From positions 124,001 through 188,000 of the forward strand of contig NZ_VTPU01000003.1 of assembly GCF_008274785.1 (NCBI RefSeq): a stretch of 64,000 bases of DNA. Reading direction: 5' to 3'. A model generated the notes under the pieces. It did not search any database and was not told where the DNA came from. It saw nothing but the letters and a program-made list of their open reading frames with translations. The stretch is from Halomonas eurihalina. GTDB taxonomy: Bacteria; Pseudomonadota; Gammaproteobacteria; Pseudomonadales; Halomonadaceae. The number at the start of each line of letters is the position of its first letter. Position 1 is the first letter of the stretch. Below, piece by piece: positions 1 to 9,469 of the stretch. Made by a program: the position numbers and the translations under genes.

Positions 1-1106
1 CGCGCAGCGACGGCTTTGATATCACCGCAGCCTCCGAGGTCATGGCAATCCTCTGCCTGGCACATGATCTCGACGACCTGCAGCGGCGCCTTGGCGAGAT
101 CGTGGTGGCACGCACCCGCGACGGTGCGCCGGTGCTGGCTCGCGACCTCAAGGCCGATGGCGCCATGGCGGCACTGCTCCGGCAGGCGCTGGCGCCCAAC
201 CTGGTGCAGACTCTCGAGCACAACCCGGCCTTCGTCCATGGCGGGCCCTTCGCCAACATCGCCCACGGCTGCAATTCGGTGATGGCCACCCGTTCGGCGC
301 TGGCCCTGGCCGACGTAGTGGTGACCGAGGCTGGTTTCGGCGCCGATCTGGGCGCCGAGAAGTTCTTCAACATCAAGTGCCGCCAGGCCGGCCTGGCTCC
401 CAATGCCGTGGTGGTGGTGGCCACCCTGCGTGCCCTCAAGATGCACGGCGGCGTCGCCCAGGAGGCGCTGGGGCAGCCTGATCCGCAGGCGGTGCGTCGT
501 GGCGCCGCCAATCTGGCCCGTCACGTCGAGAATCTTCGTAGCTTCGGCGTACCGCTGGTCGTGGCGCTCAACCAGTACGATCAGGATTCGGACGAGGAAC
601 ATGCCGCGCTGCGCGAGGCCTGCGAGGCGATGGGCGTGGAAATGACGGTCAGCAGCCATTGGCGGGATGGCTCGGCCGGCAGCGAGGCGCTGGCCGAGCG
701 GGTGGCTGCATTGCTCGATGCGCCGACGACGGCGCCGACACTGACCTATGCGGACGAAACCTCCCTGGTGGACAAGGTGCGCAGCATTGCCACCCGGCTC
801 TACGGGGCCGCGGACATCAGCCTGGAGGACCGGGCTCGCCGCCAGCTCGAGGAATACGAGGCACTGGGCTATGGCCACCTGCCGGTATGCATCGCCAAGA
901 CACAGTACAGCTTCGCCGCCGACCCCGAACTACGGGGCTTGGCCGAGGGACATGTGCTGCCGATCCGCGAGGCTGAACTGGCCGCCGGGGCCGGTTTCGT
1001 GGTGATACTGTGCGGGGCCATCATGCGTATGCCGGGTATGCCTCGTCACCCGGCCAGCGATGGCATGCGGCTGGACGAAGCCGGCGAGATCGAAGGACTT
1101 TCCTGA
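1..1106 (+). CDS. fhs: Formate-tetrahydrofolate ligase, C-terminal part (5' end outside window)
   Basis: This enzyme makes 10-formyltetrahydrofolate from formate, tetrahydrofolate and ATP in one-carbon metabolism. The reading frame is already open at base 3 and continues to a stop at 1106, so the start lies upstream of the window. The visible part has the Fhs core: [16 protein letters not shown] near window residues 105-120, the [12 protein letters not shown] segment, and the C-terminal PGMPRHPAS segment. About 365 residues are visible of a family that is usually around 555-560. An internal ATG at 42 is not the start, because conserved Fhs sequence precedes it. The next gene is convergent. 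Confidence 0.93.
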   Translation, partial: RSDGFDITAASEVMAILCLAHDLDDLQRRLGEIVVARTRDGAPVLARDLKADGAMAALLRQALAPNLVQTLEHNPAFVHGGPFANIAHGCNSVMATRSALALADVVVTEAGFGADLGAEKFFNIKCRQAGLAPNAVVVVATLRALKMHGGVAQEALGQPDPQAVRRGAANLARHVENLRSFGVPLVVALNQYDQDSDEEHAALREACEAMGVEMTVSSHWRDGSAGSEALAERVAALLDAPTTAPTLTYADETSLVDKVRSIATRLYGAADISLEDRARRQLEEYEALGYGHLPVCIAKTQYSFAADPELRGLAEGHVLPIREAELAAGAGFVVILCGAIMRMPGMPRHPASDGMRLDEAGEIEGLS

Positions 1107-1149
1107 TGCGTTCGGCGACTCGATCGCCTCGGGTCGCCGAACGCGCTAC

Positions 1150-1992
1150 TCACCCCCAATGGGTCAGCACCACACCGGCCAGAATTAGCCCGCCGGCCAG
1201 CAGGCGTTCCCGACGCAATGGCTCCTTGAGCCAGATCATTCCGATGGCAATGGCGAACAGGACGCTGGTCTCGCGCAGCGCGGCCACCAGCGCGATCGGC
1301 GCCTGGGTCATGGCCCAGATGGTGACGCCATAGGCGCCGAGGGAGAGGGCGCCTCCGATCAGCCCGACCCGCCAGTGGCGACCGAGCTGCGGCAGTGTTC
1401 GAGTGCCGTGAAGGGCGACCAGGACCAGCAGCATGCCGCAACCGTCGAGCAGGAATAGCCAGATGACGTAGCCGATGGCGTCGCCGTTGGCACGCGCGCC
1501 ACTGCCATCGGCCAGGGTATAGCCGGCGATGAATGCGGATGTGATCAATGCATTGACCAGCGAGGCATGTTCGAGCCGGTAGTGGCGCCCTCCGGGGAAT
1601 GCCATGCATAGGATGCCGAGCACCAGCAGGCCAATGCCGGCATAACCCAGCGCAGAGGGCTGGTCACTGAGCAGGGCGATGCCGATCAGCGTGACCAACA
1701 GTGGCGCACAGCCGCGTGCGATGGGGTAGATCTGGCCCAGGTCGCCGACCCGGTAGGAACGGGCGAGGAAGATGTTGTAGCCAATATGCAGGATCACCGA
1801 GACCAGCAGCCAGGGCCAGGCGGCAGCGTTGGGCAGCGGCACGAAGGCTACACCGAACAGTGCGATGATGCCGCAGCCGACCTGGATCAACGAGATGCTT
1901 AGCAGGCGGTCGAGTCCGACCTTGACCAGCGCATTCCAGCTGGCATGCATCAAGGCGCTGGCCAGCACGGCGAGAAAGACGGGCGTCGTCAA
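1150..1992 (-). CDS. EamA/DMT-superfamily inner-membrane transporter
   Basis: The product is a 280-residue, very hydrophobic protein with about ten membrane segments in two repeated halves. The HASWNALVKVG segment near residue 15 is typical of the first EamA repeat. Members export or import small metabolites; nothing here fixes the substrate. The frame opens with a TTG codon at 1992, preceded by AAGGGA at a good distance. The only nearby upstream ATG stops after two codons, and starting at the internal ATG (1950) would cut into the first helix, so TTG is preferred. It stands alone, convergent with fhs. Confidence 0.8.
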   Translation of the reverse strand: MTTPVFLAVLASALMHASWNALVKVGLDRLLSISLIQVGCGIIALFGVAFVPLPNAAAWPWLLVSVILHIGYNIFLARSYRVGDLGQIYPIARGCAPLLVTLIGIALLSDQPSALGYAGIGLLVLGILCMAFPGGRHYRLEHASLVNALITSAFIAGYTLADGSGARANGDAIGYVIWLFLLDGCGMLLVLVALHGTRTLPQLGRHWRVGLIGGALSLGAYGVTIWAMTQAPIALVAALRETSVLFAIAIGMIWLKEPLRRERLLAGGLILAGVVLTHWG

Positions 1993-2172
1993 TGCATGTC
2001 CCTTGCGTAATGAAGCGGTAATCCCTGGCGCCGGACAACGCGTGCGAAGACGCCATCATCCTTTGCGTCGTCCTACCATGTCACAGGGTCGACACAGAGG
2101 TCGATGTCACGCCCTGGATCATCGCGACGGCGAAGCCGCACGGGAGCGAAGGACGCCTGGGGCATCGACGCG

Positions 2173-2213
2173 CCCACTCGCAGCCACCCCGATGTTTCGG
2201 GGTTGCGAGTGGG
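2173..2213. terminator. Strong hairpin directly after guaD stop
   Basis: A 10-bp outer stem (CCCACTCGCA paired with TGCGAGTGGG) encloses a second stem, CCCCGA/TCGGGG. It abuts the guaD stop codon. There is no T-run on either side, so it may act as a 3' mRNA-stabilising or Rho-assisted structure rather than a classical intrinsic terminator. Confidence 0.5.
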
Positions 2214-3566
2214 TCAGCTGGCCACCGCTGCTGCCTGGCTGGTGATGTCGCGTTGGTGAACGCATGCGCCGTTGGCCCAGGTGGCGTGAACGGCACGGTC
2301 GTCGCCCAGCATCATCAGTGCGAAGAGACGTTCGGCGAGCGTCCGGCAGCGGGCGGTACGCCGTGCCAGCAGCGGGGTGGCCTCGGGGTCGAGCACCACG
2401 ATATCGGCTTCGCCGCCTTCGCGCAGCCGGCCGATGTGTTCGTCAAGGTGAAGGGCGCGGGCGTTGCCCAGAGTCAGTCGATAGAAACCCTGCCAGGCGG
2501 TCAGCGGTTGATCGAGCAACTGGCCGACCTGATAGGCGGCCTTGAGGGTGCCGAGCCCCGAAAGATCGGTGCCGCCGCCCACGTCACTGGCCAGGCTGGT
2601 GGCCAGGCCGGCCTCCTGACAGGCCTGACGGTCGAAGAGACCGCTGCCCAGGAAGAGGTTGGAGGTGGGGCAGAAGGCGATATTGGCCCCGGCATCGGCC
2701 AGTCGGCGACGCATCGGCTGGGTGAGGTGGATGCCGTGGGCGAAGGTGCTGCGTGGCCCGACCAGGCCGAAACGTTCGTAGACACCCAGGTAATCCTCAC
2801 ACTCGGGGAAGAGCTCGGCGACCCAGTCGATCTCGCCGAGATTCTCCGAGAGATGGGTCTGCAGGTGCAGGTCGGGGGCATTCCTCAGCACCGCGCCGGT
2901 GGCGTCGAGCTGTTCGTGGGTGGAGGTCGGGGCGAAGCGCGGCGTCAGGGTATAACCCAGCCGGTCCCGTCCGTGCCAGTCGGCGATCAGGCGCTCGCTG
3001 TCGGCGAGACCGCCAAGGGTATCGTCGAGCAGGCCGTCCGGGGCGTGGCGATCCATCAGCACTTTGCCGGCCAGCATGCGCAGGCCACGGCGACGGGCGG
3101 CATGGAAGAAGGCATCGACGGAGCCGGGGTGAGAGGTGCAGAACACCTGGGCGGTGGTGGTGCCAACCCGAAGGGATTCGTCGAGAAAGGCCTCGGCGAC
3201 GCTCTCGGCGTGGGCGCGTTCGGCGAAGCGGCACTCTTCCGGGAAGGTGTATTCGTTGAGCCAGTCGAGCAGTTGCCGGCCGTAGGAGGCCATGATGTCG
3301 AGCTGAACGTAATGCACATGGGTGTCGATGAAGCCCGGCATCATCAACTTGCCGCTGTAGTCGACCACTTCGATGCCGGCGGGCAGCCGAGGGGCCAGCT
3401 CGGTGTAGTCGGCGATGGCGCGAATGCGGCCCTCGTCGAGCCAGAGGGCGCCGTCCTCGAGATAGCGCACGCTGCCGGAGGCGGGGCTGTCACCATCGCC
3501 GGGATCGGCGTCGAAGCTCAGCAAGGGGCCGCGCAGGACGCGCATGGCGGGTCGGCGGGTGGTCAT
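2214..3566 (-). CDS. guaD: Guanine deaminase
   Basis: The enzyme hydrolyses guanine to xanthine and ammonia in the cytoplasm, feeding the xanthine dehydrogenase encoded just upstream. It is an amidohydrolase of 450 residues. Visible features are the metal motif GFIDTHVHYVQ near residue 75, THLSENLGEIDWV in the middle, HGIHLT, and the C-terminal metal Asp in SDVGGGTDLS. The start at 3566 follows GGAG with correct spacing; an in-frame ATG at 3614 lacks such a site and lies in the intergenic repeat. It is codirectional with xdhABC but separated from xdhC by about 250 bp holding a dispersed repeat. Confidence 0.93.
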   Translation of the reverse strand: MTTRRPAMRVLRGPLLSFDADPGDGDSPASGSVRYLEDGALWLDEGRIRAIADYTELAPRLPAGIEVVDYSGKLMMPGFIDTHVHYVQLDIMASYGRQLLDWLNEYTFPEECRFAERAHAESVAEAFLDESLRVGTTTAQVFCTSHPGSVDAFFHAARRRGLRMLAGKVLMDRHAPDGLLDDTLGGLADSERLIADWHGRDRLGYTLTPRFAPTSTHEQLDATGAVLRNAPDLHLQTHLSENLGEIDWVAELFPECEDYLGVYERFGLVGPRSTFAHGIHLTQPMRRRLADAGANIAFCPTSNLFLGSGLFDRQACQEAGLATSLASDVGGGTDLSGLGTLKAAYQVGQLLDQPLTAWQGFYRLTLGNARALHLDEHIGRLREGGEADIVVLDPEATPLLARRTARCRTLAERLFALMMLGDDRAVHATWANGACVHQRDITSQAAAVAS

Positions 3567-3585
3567 AGAATTCTCCAATCTTTTT

Positions 3586-3760
3586 AGGGAAACACTGTAT
3601 AAATGCCTGCGCATGCAAATCGCTGCGCTATAGCCGCCATCCTTGGCGGCTACCCTACGGGCCTGTCCAAAGACGGTTCAGATTCGCTCCTGGCGAATTT
3701 GTGCGCGGTGCTGGTGCGCCAGCCCGGTCGAAAGCTCGCCTAACACCTCGTTATGTCTCG
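3586..3760 (+). repeat. Dispersed intergenic repeat, copy 1 (with hairpin insert)
   Basis: The left part (3586-3622) and right part (about 3728-3757) match a second copy at 56428-56513. The shared left block is AGGGAAACACTG followed by CCTGCGCATGCAAATCG. The shared right block is GGTCGAAAGCT with CCTA and TCGTTATGT. Between the blocks this copy holds about 100 extra bases, including the hairpin TAGCCGCC-ATCCTT-GGCGGCTA. The element fills most of the space between xdhC and guaD. Confidence 0.65.
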
Positions 3761-3813
3761 CGTCTGGGCACTGTCTGAAAAGTCGACGAGCGCAGGCAGT
3801 TTTCAGTCAATGC

Positions 3814-4695
3814 CTAGTCGCGTGGTGGTGTAAAGGCATCACGTAGTACCTCGGGGGCTACGCCGAGCCGGTCCGGGCGCTGGACATCTGGCTTGAGCGT
3901 GAGCAGTTCGGCGGCGGTCGCCAGGGCGATCTCGTAGGGACGCTTGCCCTTGGCACCGGGGATGCCGATGGGGCAGCGCACGGTGCCAAGGGCGGCGGCA
4001 TCGTGACCGGCGTCGGCCAGCCGCCGGCGAAAGCTCGCCCACTTGGAGGCCGAACCGATCAGGCCGAGCGAGGCGCAATCGCCGCGACGCAGCAGCGCAT
4101 CGACCAGGGCGCGATCCTCGGCGTGATCATGGGTCATCACCAGGGCATGGCAGCCGGGGGGCAGCGAGTCCACGGCGCTGGCCACGTCGGCGCCCTCGGA
4201 GCCGGCGGCGATGCGCCGGCAACTCAAGCGCTCATGGGACTCGACCTCGCTCGGAAAGGCGTCGTCCCGGCTGTCGAACCACAGGACACGCCAGGGCAGC
4301 GGAGCGAGTATCTCGACCAGCGCCCGGCCCACATGCCCGGCGCCGAACAGTGCCACCGTCATCTCGGCGCCGGTGAAGACCTCGATCAACACGTGCACGT
4401 AGCCGCCGCAGCACTGGCCGGAGCGACCGCCCAGCGGGAAGGCCTCGAGGTGACTGCCGCCCTCGCCACCTGAGAGGGCAGCGCGGGCGACATCGATCAC
4501 CTGGAACTCGAAGCTGCCGCCGCCGAGGGTATCGTGGACGGCATCGGGGGTGATCACCATCTTGGCGCCGGGTTCCCGTGGCGTGGAACCTGCCGTGCCC
4601 ACCACGCTGGCCAGGGCATGGGGACGGGCCTGCCGCTGCAGCCGGTCGAGGGCCGAGTGCCAGGTTCCGGAGGCCTTGGTGTCATGCCGGGGCAT
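3814..4695 (-). CDS. xdhC: Xanthine dehydrogenase accessory protein XdhC
   Basis: XdhC binds molybdenum cofactor, supports its sulfuration and inserts it into xanthine dehydrogenase; it is not part of the final enzyme. The protein has about 293 residues. It shows the N-terminal XdhC/CoxI domain with the SGQCCGG cysteine motif and a C-terminal Rossmann-like domain with ALFGAGHVG. The start at 4695 follows GAGGAG; a more upstream in-frame ATG at 4722 would extend deeper into xdhB. With the chosen start it overlaps the end of xdhB by 14 bases, consistent with translational coupling in an xdhABC operon. Confidence 0.9.
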   Translation of the reverse strand: MPRHDTKASGTWHSALDRLQRQARPHALASVVGTAGSTPREPGAKMVITPDAVHDTLGGGSFEFQVIDVARAALSGGEGGSHLEAFPLGGRSGQCCGGYVHVLIEVFTGAEMTVALFGAGHVGRALVEILAPLPWRVLWFDSRDDAFPSEVESHERLSCRRIAAGSEGADVASAVDSLPPGCHALVMTHDHAEDRALVDALLRRGDCASLGLIGSASKWASFRRRLADAGHDAAALGTVRCPIGIPGAKGKRPYEIALATAAELLTLKPDVQRPDRLGVAPEVLRDAFTPPRD

Positions 4696-7111
4696 GGTCG
4701 GGTCTCCTCGGGCTGGTGGCATCCTCGGCGTACTGGCGTCGCAGGGCCTCGGCGACCATCAGCACGCGCTCGGGCGTGGCCGGGGTGTCCAGCGCCGGGC
4801 TTTCGCGGTAGTCGACCAGGCTGGCCAGGGCGTCGCGCAGCGCCGACCAGACCGAGATGCCGAGCATGAAGGGCGGCTCGCCCACTGCCTTGGAACGGTA
4901 GATGCTGGCCTGGGAGTTGGGATGCCCCTGCAGCAGTTCGACGTTGAAGGTCGGCGGCAGGTCACCGAAGGCCGGGATCTTGTAGGTGGAAGGGCCGTCG
5001 GTGACCAGTCGTCCGGCGTCGTTCCACTTGAGCTCCTCGCTGGTCAGCCAGCCCATGCCCTGGATGAAGGCGCCTTCGACCTGGCCGATGTCGATGGCCG
5101 GGTTAAGCGAGTCGCCGACGTCGTGGAGGATGTCGGCGCGGCTCAGCCGGTACTCGCCGGAGAGGGTGTCGACCTCGACCTCGGCCACGGCGGCACCGTG
5201 GGCGAAGTAGTAGAAGGGGCGGCCACGGCCGCTGGCACGGTCATAGTGGATCAGTGGCGTGGCGTAGAAGCCCTTCTCGGAGAGCGAGACGCGGCCCATG
5301 TAGGCGGCCTGGATCAATTCGCCCCAGGGAATGCGCTGTTCGCTCTCGCCGATGCCGGCCACCAGGTGACCGTCCTCCAGGTGCATGGCCTCGCGGTCGA
5401 GGCCGCCGTTTTCACGGTCGAAATGTTCGGCGGCGAAATCGAACAGCCGCTCGCGCAGCTTGCTCGCCGCATCGCGGGCGGCCTGGCCATTGAGATCGGC
5501 ACCGCTGGAGGCGGCGGTGGGCGAGGTGTTGGGCACCTTGTCGGTGCGCGTGGCGCTGATGCGCACACGTTCCAGGTCGAGCCCGAGCTCCCGGGCCACC
5601 ACCTGGCAGACCTTGGTGTGCAGGCCCTGGCCCATCTCGGTGCCGCCATGGTTGATCATCACGCTGCCGTCGGTATAGACGAGCAACAGGGCACCGGCCT
5701 GGTTGAGATGCTGCACGGTGAAGGAGATGCCGAACTTCACCGGGGTCAGCGCCAGGCCCTTCTTGATGATCGGGCTGGTCGCATTGAAGGCGGTGATCTC
5801 GCGCCGGCGTTGCCAGTAGTCGCTGCTCGTCTCGAGCTGGTCGATGATGTCGTGTAGCAGGCTCAACTGCTCGACGCGTTGCCCGTAGTGGGTCACATCG
5901 CGGGCCGCTCCGCCGTCGTCCGCGGCGCGATAAAGATTGCGCTTGCGGATGGTCAGCGGGTCCTCGCCGAGGTGACGGGCGATGTCGTCCATGGCCCGTT
6001 CGATGATCATCATGCCCTGAGGGCCACCGAAACCCCGGAAGGCGGTGTTGGAGGCGGTGTTGGTCCGCGCTCGGTGGCCCGTGACCCGGGCATCGCCGAG
6101 TGAGTAGGCGTTGTCGGCATGGAACATGGCACGATCGACCACGGCATCCGAGAGGTCCGGCGAATAACCGCAGTCGCCGATGACGGTGATCTCGCCACCG
6201 GCCAGCACGCCGCGCTCGTCGAAACCGAGACGATAGCGGTTGTGAAAGGGATGGCGCTTGCCGGTGGCGCGGGTGTCCTCGGCGCGAGGCAGGCGCAGTT
6301 TGGCGGCGCGACCGGTGCGCCGGGCGATGATGGCGGCGATGCAGGCCCAGGGCGAGGCCTGGGTTTCCTTGCCGCCGAAGCCGCCGCCCATGCGACGCAT
6401 CTCCATGGTGACGGCGTGGAAGGGGATGCCGAGCACCTCGGCGACCAGCTTCTGCGTCTCGCTGGGGTGCTGGTTGGAGGTGTAGACCATCACGCCTTCG
6501 TCTTCGCTTGGCACCACCAGGCAGGCCTGCCCCTCGAGATAGAAGTGCTCCTGTCCGCCGACGAACTGCTCGCCCTCGAGTCGGTGGGGCGCATCCGCCA
6601 GGGCACGCTGCCAGTCGCCACGCTCCTGGACATGGGTGGGCCGCACGAATTCCTCGCGCTCGGTGGCCGCCACCGGGTCGAGGCAGGCCGGGCGCTCGTC
6701 GATCTCGACCACCGCCTCCTTGACGGCCAATCGCGCGGCCTTGTGGCTCTCGGCGGCGACCGCGAACAGACACTGGCCGACATAGCTGATCTCGTCGCTG
6801 GCGAAGATCGGATCGCCCGGGAACACCGGGCCGATGTCGGTGTGGCCGGGCACGTCCGCCAGGGTGATGACGTCGACCACACCGGGAGCGGATCTGACCT
6901 TCTCGAGATCCAGGCGATTGAGCCAGCCATGGGCCACCGGCGACAGGCCGAGCGCGACGTGCAGGGTATCGGCCGGCGCCGGCTGGTCGTCGATATAGGC
7001 GGCGCGCCCGGTCACGTGCTTGATGGCGCTCTCGTGAGCACGGGGCGCGCCGGCCGAGCCCTGGCGCTCGGTGGTGTCGGGTGAGGGGGAAAGCCTAGTG
7101 AGCGTACGCAT
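4682..7111 (-). CDS. xdhB: Xanthine dehydrogenase, molybdopterin-binding subunit
   Basis: This is the catalytic large subunit that oxidises hypoxanthine and xanthine to urate at the molybdenum centre. It has 809 residues, normal for XdhB. The cofactor motif GGGFGGKE lies near residue 245, FRGFGGPQG in the middle, and the catalytic glutamate in the GEPPFMLG motif near residue 745. The start at 7111 overlaps the end of xdhA by 17 bases, so the two subunits are probably translated together. It is followed by xdhC. The split arrangement (Fe-S/FAD subunit plus Mo subunit) is the usual proteobacterial form. Confidence 0.95.
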   Translation of the reverse strand: MRTLTRLSPSPDTTERQGSAGAPRAHESAIKHVTGRAAYIDDQPAPADTLHVALGLSPVAHGWLNRLDLEKVRSAPGVVDVITLADVPGHTDIGPVFPGDPIFASDEISYVGQCLFAVAAESHKAARLAVKEAVVEIDERPACLDPVAATEREEFVRPTHVQERGDWQRALADAPHRLEGEQFVGGQEHFYLEGQACLVVPSEDEGVMVYTSNQHPSETQKLVAEVLGIPFHAVTMEMRRMGGGFGGKETQASPWACIAAIIARRTGRAAKLRLPRAEDTRATGKRHPFHNRYRLGFDERGVLAGGEITVIGDCGYSPDLSDAVVDRAMFHADNAYSLGDARVTGHRARTNTASNTAFRGFGGPQGMMIIERAMDDIARHLGEDPLTIRKRNLYRAADDGGAARDVTHYGQRVEQLSLLHDIIDQLETSSDYWQRRREITAFNATSPIIKKGLALTPVKFGISFTVQHLNQAGALLLVYTDGSVMINHGGTEMGQGLHTKVCQVVARELGLDLERVRISATRTDKVPNTSPTAASSGADLNGQAARDAASKLRERLFDFAAEHFDRENGGLDREAMHLEDGHLVAGIGESEQRIPWGELIQAAYMGRVSLSEKGFYATPLIHYDRASGRGRPFYYFAHGAAVAEVEVDTLSGEYRLSRADILHDVGDSLNPAIDIGQVEGAFIQGMGWLTSEELKWNDAGRLVTDGPSTYKIPAFGDLPPTFNVELLQGHPNSQASIYRSKAVGEPPFMLGISVWSALRDALASLVDYRESPALDTPATPERVLMVAEALRRQYAEDATSPRRPDHAPA

Positions 7112-8600
7112 CGAGAGTCACCTTGGTCGCAGGATTGTTGTTGTCGCTGGCGTGGTTCGGTGTCGCCTCGGCGGCGTGCATGTCGGCCTCGATCATCAGG
7201 CGCAGGCGTTCGAGCATGTTGCCGGCGGCGGTGCGGCGGTATTCGGCACTGCCGCGCACATCGCTCATCGGTGTCAACTCCTCGCCCAGCACCGCGCGGG
7301 CGGCGGCGAAGACGGCGGGCTCGGGCGCTCGCCCTTCCAGGGCGGCCTCGGTCTCGGTGGCGCGTCGCGGGATGGCGGCCATGCCACCGAAACCCAGGCG
7401 GACGTCACGCATCACGCCATCCTCGAGCCGCCAGGCGAAGGCGGCGAGCACCGCCGAGATGTCGTCCTCTCGGCGTTTGGACAACTTCCATACCTTGAGA
7501 TTCTGCGCCGGTGTCGGGCGCGGGAGGAAGATGGCGGCGATGAACTCGTTCTCGCCCAGGGCCGTCTTGCGGTAATCGAGGAAGAAATCCGACAGCGGCA
7601 GCTCGCGAGCGCCATCCGGGCCGTCCAGGCGCAGCCGGGCATCCAGGGCCAGCATGACCGGCGGGGTGTCGCCGATGGGGGAGGCGTTGGCGATATTGCC
7701 GCCCAGGGTGCCGCGGTTGCGGATTTGTGACGAAGCGAAGCGGTGCATCAGGTGCTCGAAGGCCGGATAGTGTTCGGTGAGCAGCGGGGTCATGTCGGCC
7801 AGTGTCACCGCCGCGCCGATCCACCAGCCGTCAGGTGTCTCGTCGATGGTGGTGAGTTCGGCCACCTGGCGCACATCGATGATGTCATCGAGTGGCTTGA
7901 GTTGCTGCGTGGTTTCCAGCCACAGGTCGGTACCGCCGGCCACCAGGCGTGCCTTCGGGCGTCGACGCTTCAGGTCGCGCAGGGCGGCGATATCCTGGGG
8001 CGCGACGTAGTGACCGGCGGTGGTCGGCTCGCCGCCCTCGGGGCGGCGCAGCCAGGCGACATTGCTGCCCAGGTGGGGCTCGTCGGCCCAGGCGGGGCGG
8101 ACGTCGGGATAGTCGGCCATGCTGAGCGCGGCATCGCGGATCGGACGATAGCCGGTGCAGCGACACAGGTTGCCACCCAGCGCCGCCTCGAGGCGCTCCT
8201 GGGTCAGCGGGGCGGGGGCGCGGCGCTGTTCTTCATGCAGGGTGAACAGCGACATCACGATGCCCGGCGTGCAGAATCCGCACTGGCTGCCGTGATGGTC
8301 GACCATGGCGGCCTGGGCCGGATGCAGCGCGTCGCCTCGCGCCAGGCCTTCCACGGTAACCAGGTGGCAGCCGTCGATCTGGTGGGCGGGCAGGATGCAG
8401 GCGTTGGCGTTGCGATAGACCAGCTCACCCAGGGCGTCCGGCTCGCCGATGGCCACGGTGCAGGCGCCGCAGTCACCGGAGGCGCATCCCTCCTTGGTCC
8501 CGGTTCGCCCGAGATGCACGCGCAGCAATTCGAGCAGGCTGGTGTCGGCGGCGACGTCGCTGCAGTGGCGTCGCTCGCCATTCAGGTAGAAGTCGATCAT
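7095..8600 (-). CDS. xdhA: Xanthine dehydrogenase, [2Fe-2S]/FAD subunit
   Basis: The small subunit passes electrons from the Mo centre through two [2Fe-2S] clusters to FAD and NAD+. The N-terminus has the plant-type ferredoxin cysteines in GCASGDCGACTV. The second cluster uses QCGFCTPG and CRCTGYRPI near residues 100-150. FAD motifs follow (LVAGGTDLW and GTLGGNIANASPIGD). The start at 8600 is preceded by ACGGAG; an in-frame ATG at 8648 would overlap the promoter. It is the first gene of the leftward operon xdhA-xdhB-xdhC, and a RutR-type palindrome lies 52 bases upstream of its start codon. Confidence 0.95.
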   Translation of the reverse strand: MIDFYLNGERRHCSDVAADTSLLELLRVHLGRTGTKEGCASGDCGACTVAIGEPDALGELVYRNANACILPAHQIDGCHLVTVEGLARGDALHPAQAAMVDHHGSQCGFCTPGIVMSLFTLHEEQRRAPAPLTQERLEAALGGNLCRCTGYRPIRDAALSMADYPDVRPAWADEPHLGSNVAWLRRPEGGEPTTAGHYVAPQDIAALRDLKRRRPKARLVAGGTDLWLETTQQLKPLDDIIDVRQVAELTTIDETPDGWWIGAAVTLADMTPLLTEHYPAFEHLMHRFASSQIRNRGTLGGNIANASPIGDTPPVMLALDARLRLDGPDGARELPLSDFFLDYRKTALGENEFIAAIFLPRPTPAQNLKVWKLSKRREDDISAVLAAFAWRLEDGVMRDVRLGFGGMAAIPRRATETEAALEGRAPEPAVFAAARAVLGEELTPMSDVRGSAEYRRTAAGNMLERLRLMIEADMHAAEATPNHASDNNNPATKVTLDAYAH

Positions 8601-8651
8601 GGCCGGCTCCGTTTGTCGTTGTATCGGATAAAGCACGTGATATTTCAATTC

Positions 8652-8667
8652 TTGACCATGTGGTCAG
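8652..8667. promoter_or_regulatory. RutR-type operator upstream of xdhA and the TetR gene
   Basis: The palindrome TTGACCATGTGGTCAG matches the published E. coli RutR consensus (TTGACCA-NN-TGGTCAA) at all but the last base. It sits between xdhA (leftward) and the RutR-like gene (rightward). A closely related palindrome lies upstream of the purine permease at 10893-10910. Confidence 0.75.
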
Positions 8668-8796
8668 CTTTGGCAAGTCCCCATTCACTTTTTTCGAGTC
8701 TTTCGTGGCGTTTTCCACCCTGGGTGAATTGCCTGCGCTGCGGCTGTCAGGCAAGCTCATGGCCCCAAACATCTGTCGTCGAGCTGATGAGACTTC

Positions 8797-9453
8797 ATGG
8801 CCAAGGCAATGCAGTACAGCGAACAAGAGGGCGGCGCCATCCGCCAACGCAACGAGAAGGCGATCATGGCGGCGGCGGAACGTGTCTTCGCGCGGCACGG
8901 TTATCGCGGTGCCAGCCTGCAGGAAATCGCCGAACAGGCCGGGCTTCCCAAGTCCAACGTCCTCTATTACATGGGCAGTAAGCGCAAGCTTTACGTGCGC
9001 CTGCTTGAACGCATGATGGCGCGCTGGAACGCCATGCTCGATGATATCTCGGCCGAGGACGATCCCGCCGAGGTGCTCTCTGCCTTCATTCGCTCCAAGA
9101 TGCAGATGTCGCGCCGTCATCCGGAAGGGTCGCGGCTGTTCGCCAGCGAGATTCTCGGCGGCGCGCCTTTCCTGCAGGAGTACCTGCGTGGCGAGCTGCG
9201 CGAATGGGTGCAGAGCCGCGCGGCGGTGTTCCGGGAGTGGGCCGACCGGGGCCTGATGGACCCGGTCGACCCGGTCTGGCTGATCTTCTTGATCTGGTCG
9301 TCCACCCAGCACTACGCGGACTTCGAGGCCCAGGTACTGGGCATCACCGGGCGCGAGGCGCTGGGCGACGACGATCTCGAGGAGATCACGCGTTTTCTGA
9401 CCCGGGTGGTTCTGAAGGGCTGTGGGGTGCGTCACCCCGAGCCCGTCACTTAG
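8797..9453 (+). CDS. TetR-family regulator, RutR-like, of purine catabolism
   Basis: The protein has 218 residues. Its N-terminal TetR helix-turn-helix covers about residues 18-65 (AAERVFARHGYRGASLQEIAEQAG, then PKSNVLYYMGSK). The C-terminal domain has the GSRLFASEILGGAPFL and WSSTQHYADFE segments typical of RutR-like proteins. In E. coli RutR senses uracil or thymine. Here the neighbours are purine genes, so the ligand may be a purine such as xanthine, urate or hypoxanthine (inference). It probably represses the xdh operon and the permease through the palindromes at 8652 and 10893. Confidence 0.82.
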   Translation: MAKAMQYSEQEGGAIRQRNEKAIMAAAERVFARHGYRGASLQEIAEQAGLPKSNVLYYMGSKRKLYVRLLERMMARWNAMLDDISAEDDPAEVLSAFIRSKMQMSRRHPEGSRLFASEILGGAPFLQEYLRGELREWVQSRAAVFREWADRGLMDPVDPVWLIFLIWSSTQHYADFEAQVLGITGREALGDDDLEEITRFLTRVVLKGCGVRHPEPVT

Positions 9454-9469
9454 AGGGTGGTTTCCTCGT

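Noticed and set aside
2253-3587. Long open frame opposite guaD (444 codons)
   Set aside because: It is the mirror of a real high-GC gene; its composition is Gly/Val/Ala-rich without family motifs. The same holds for long antisense frames opposite xdhB, hutU, mtlK, xylB and ctaD.
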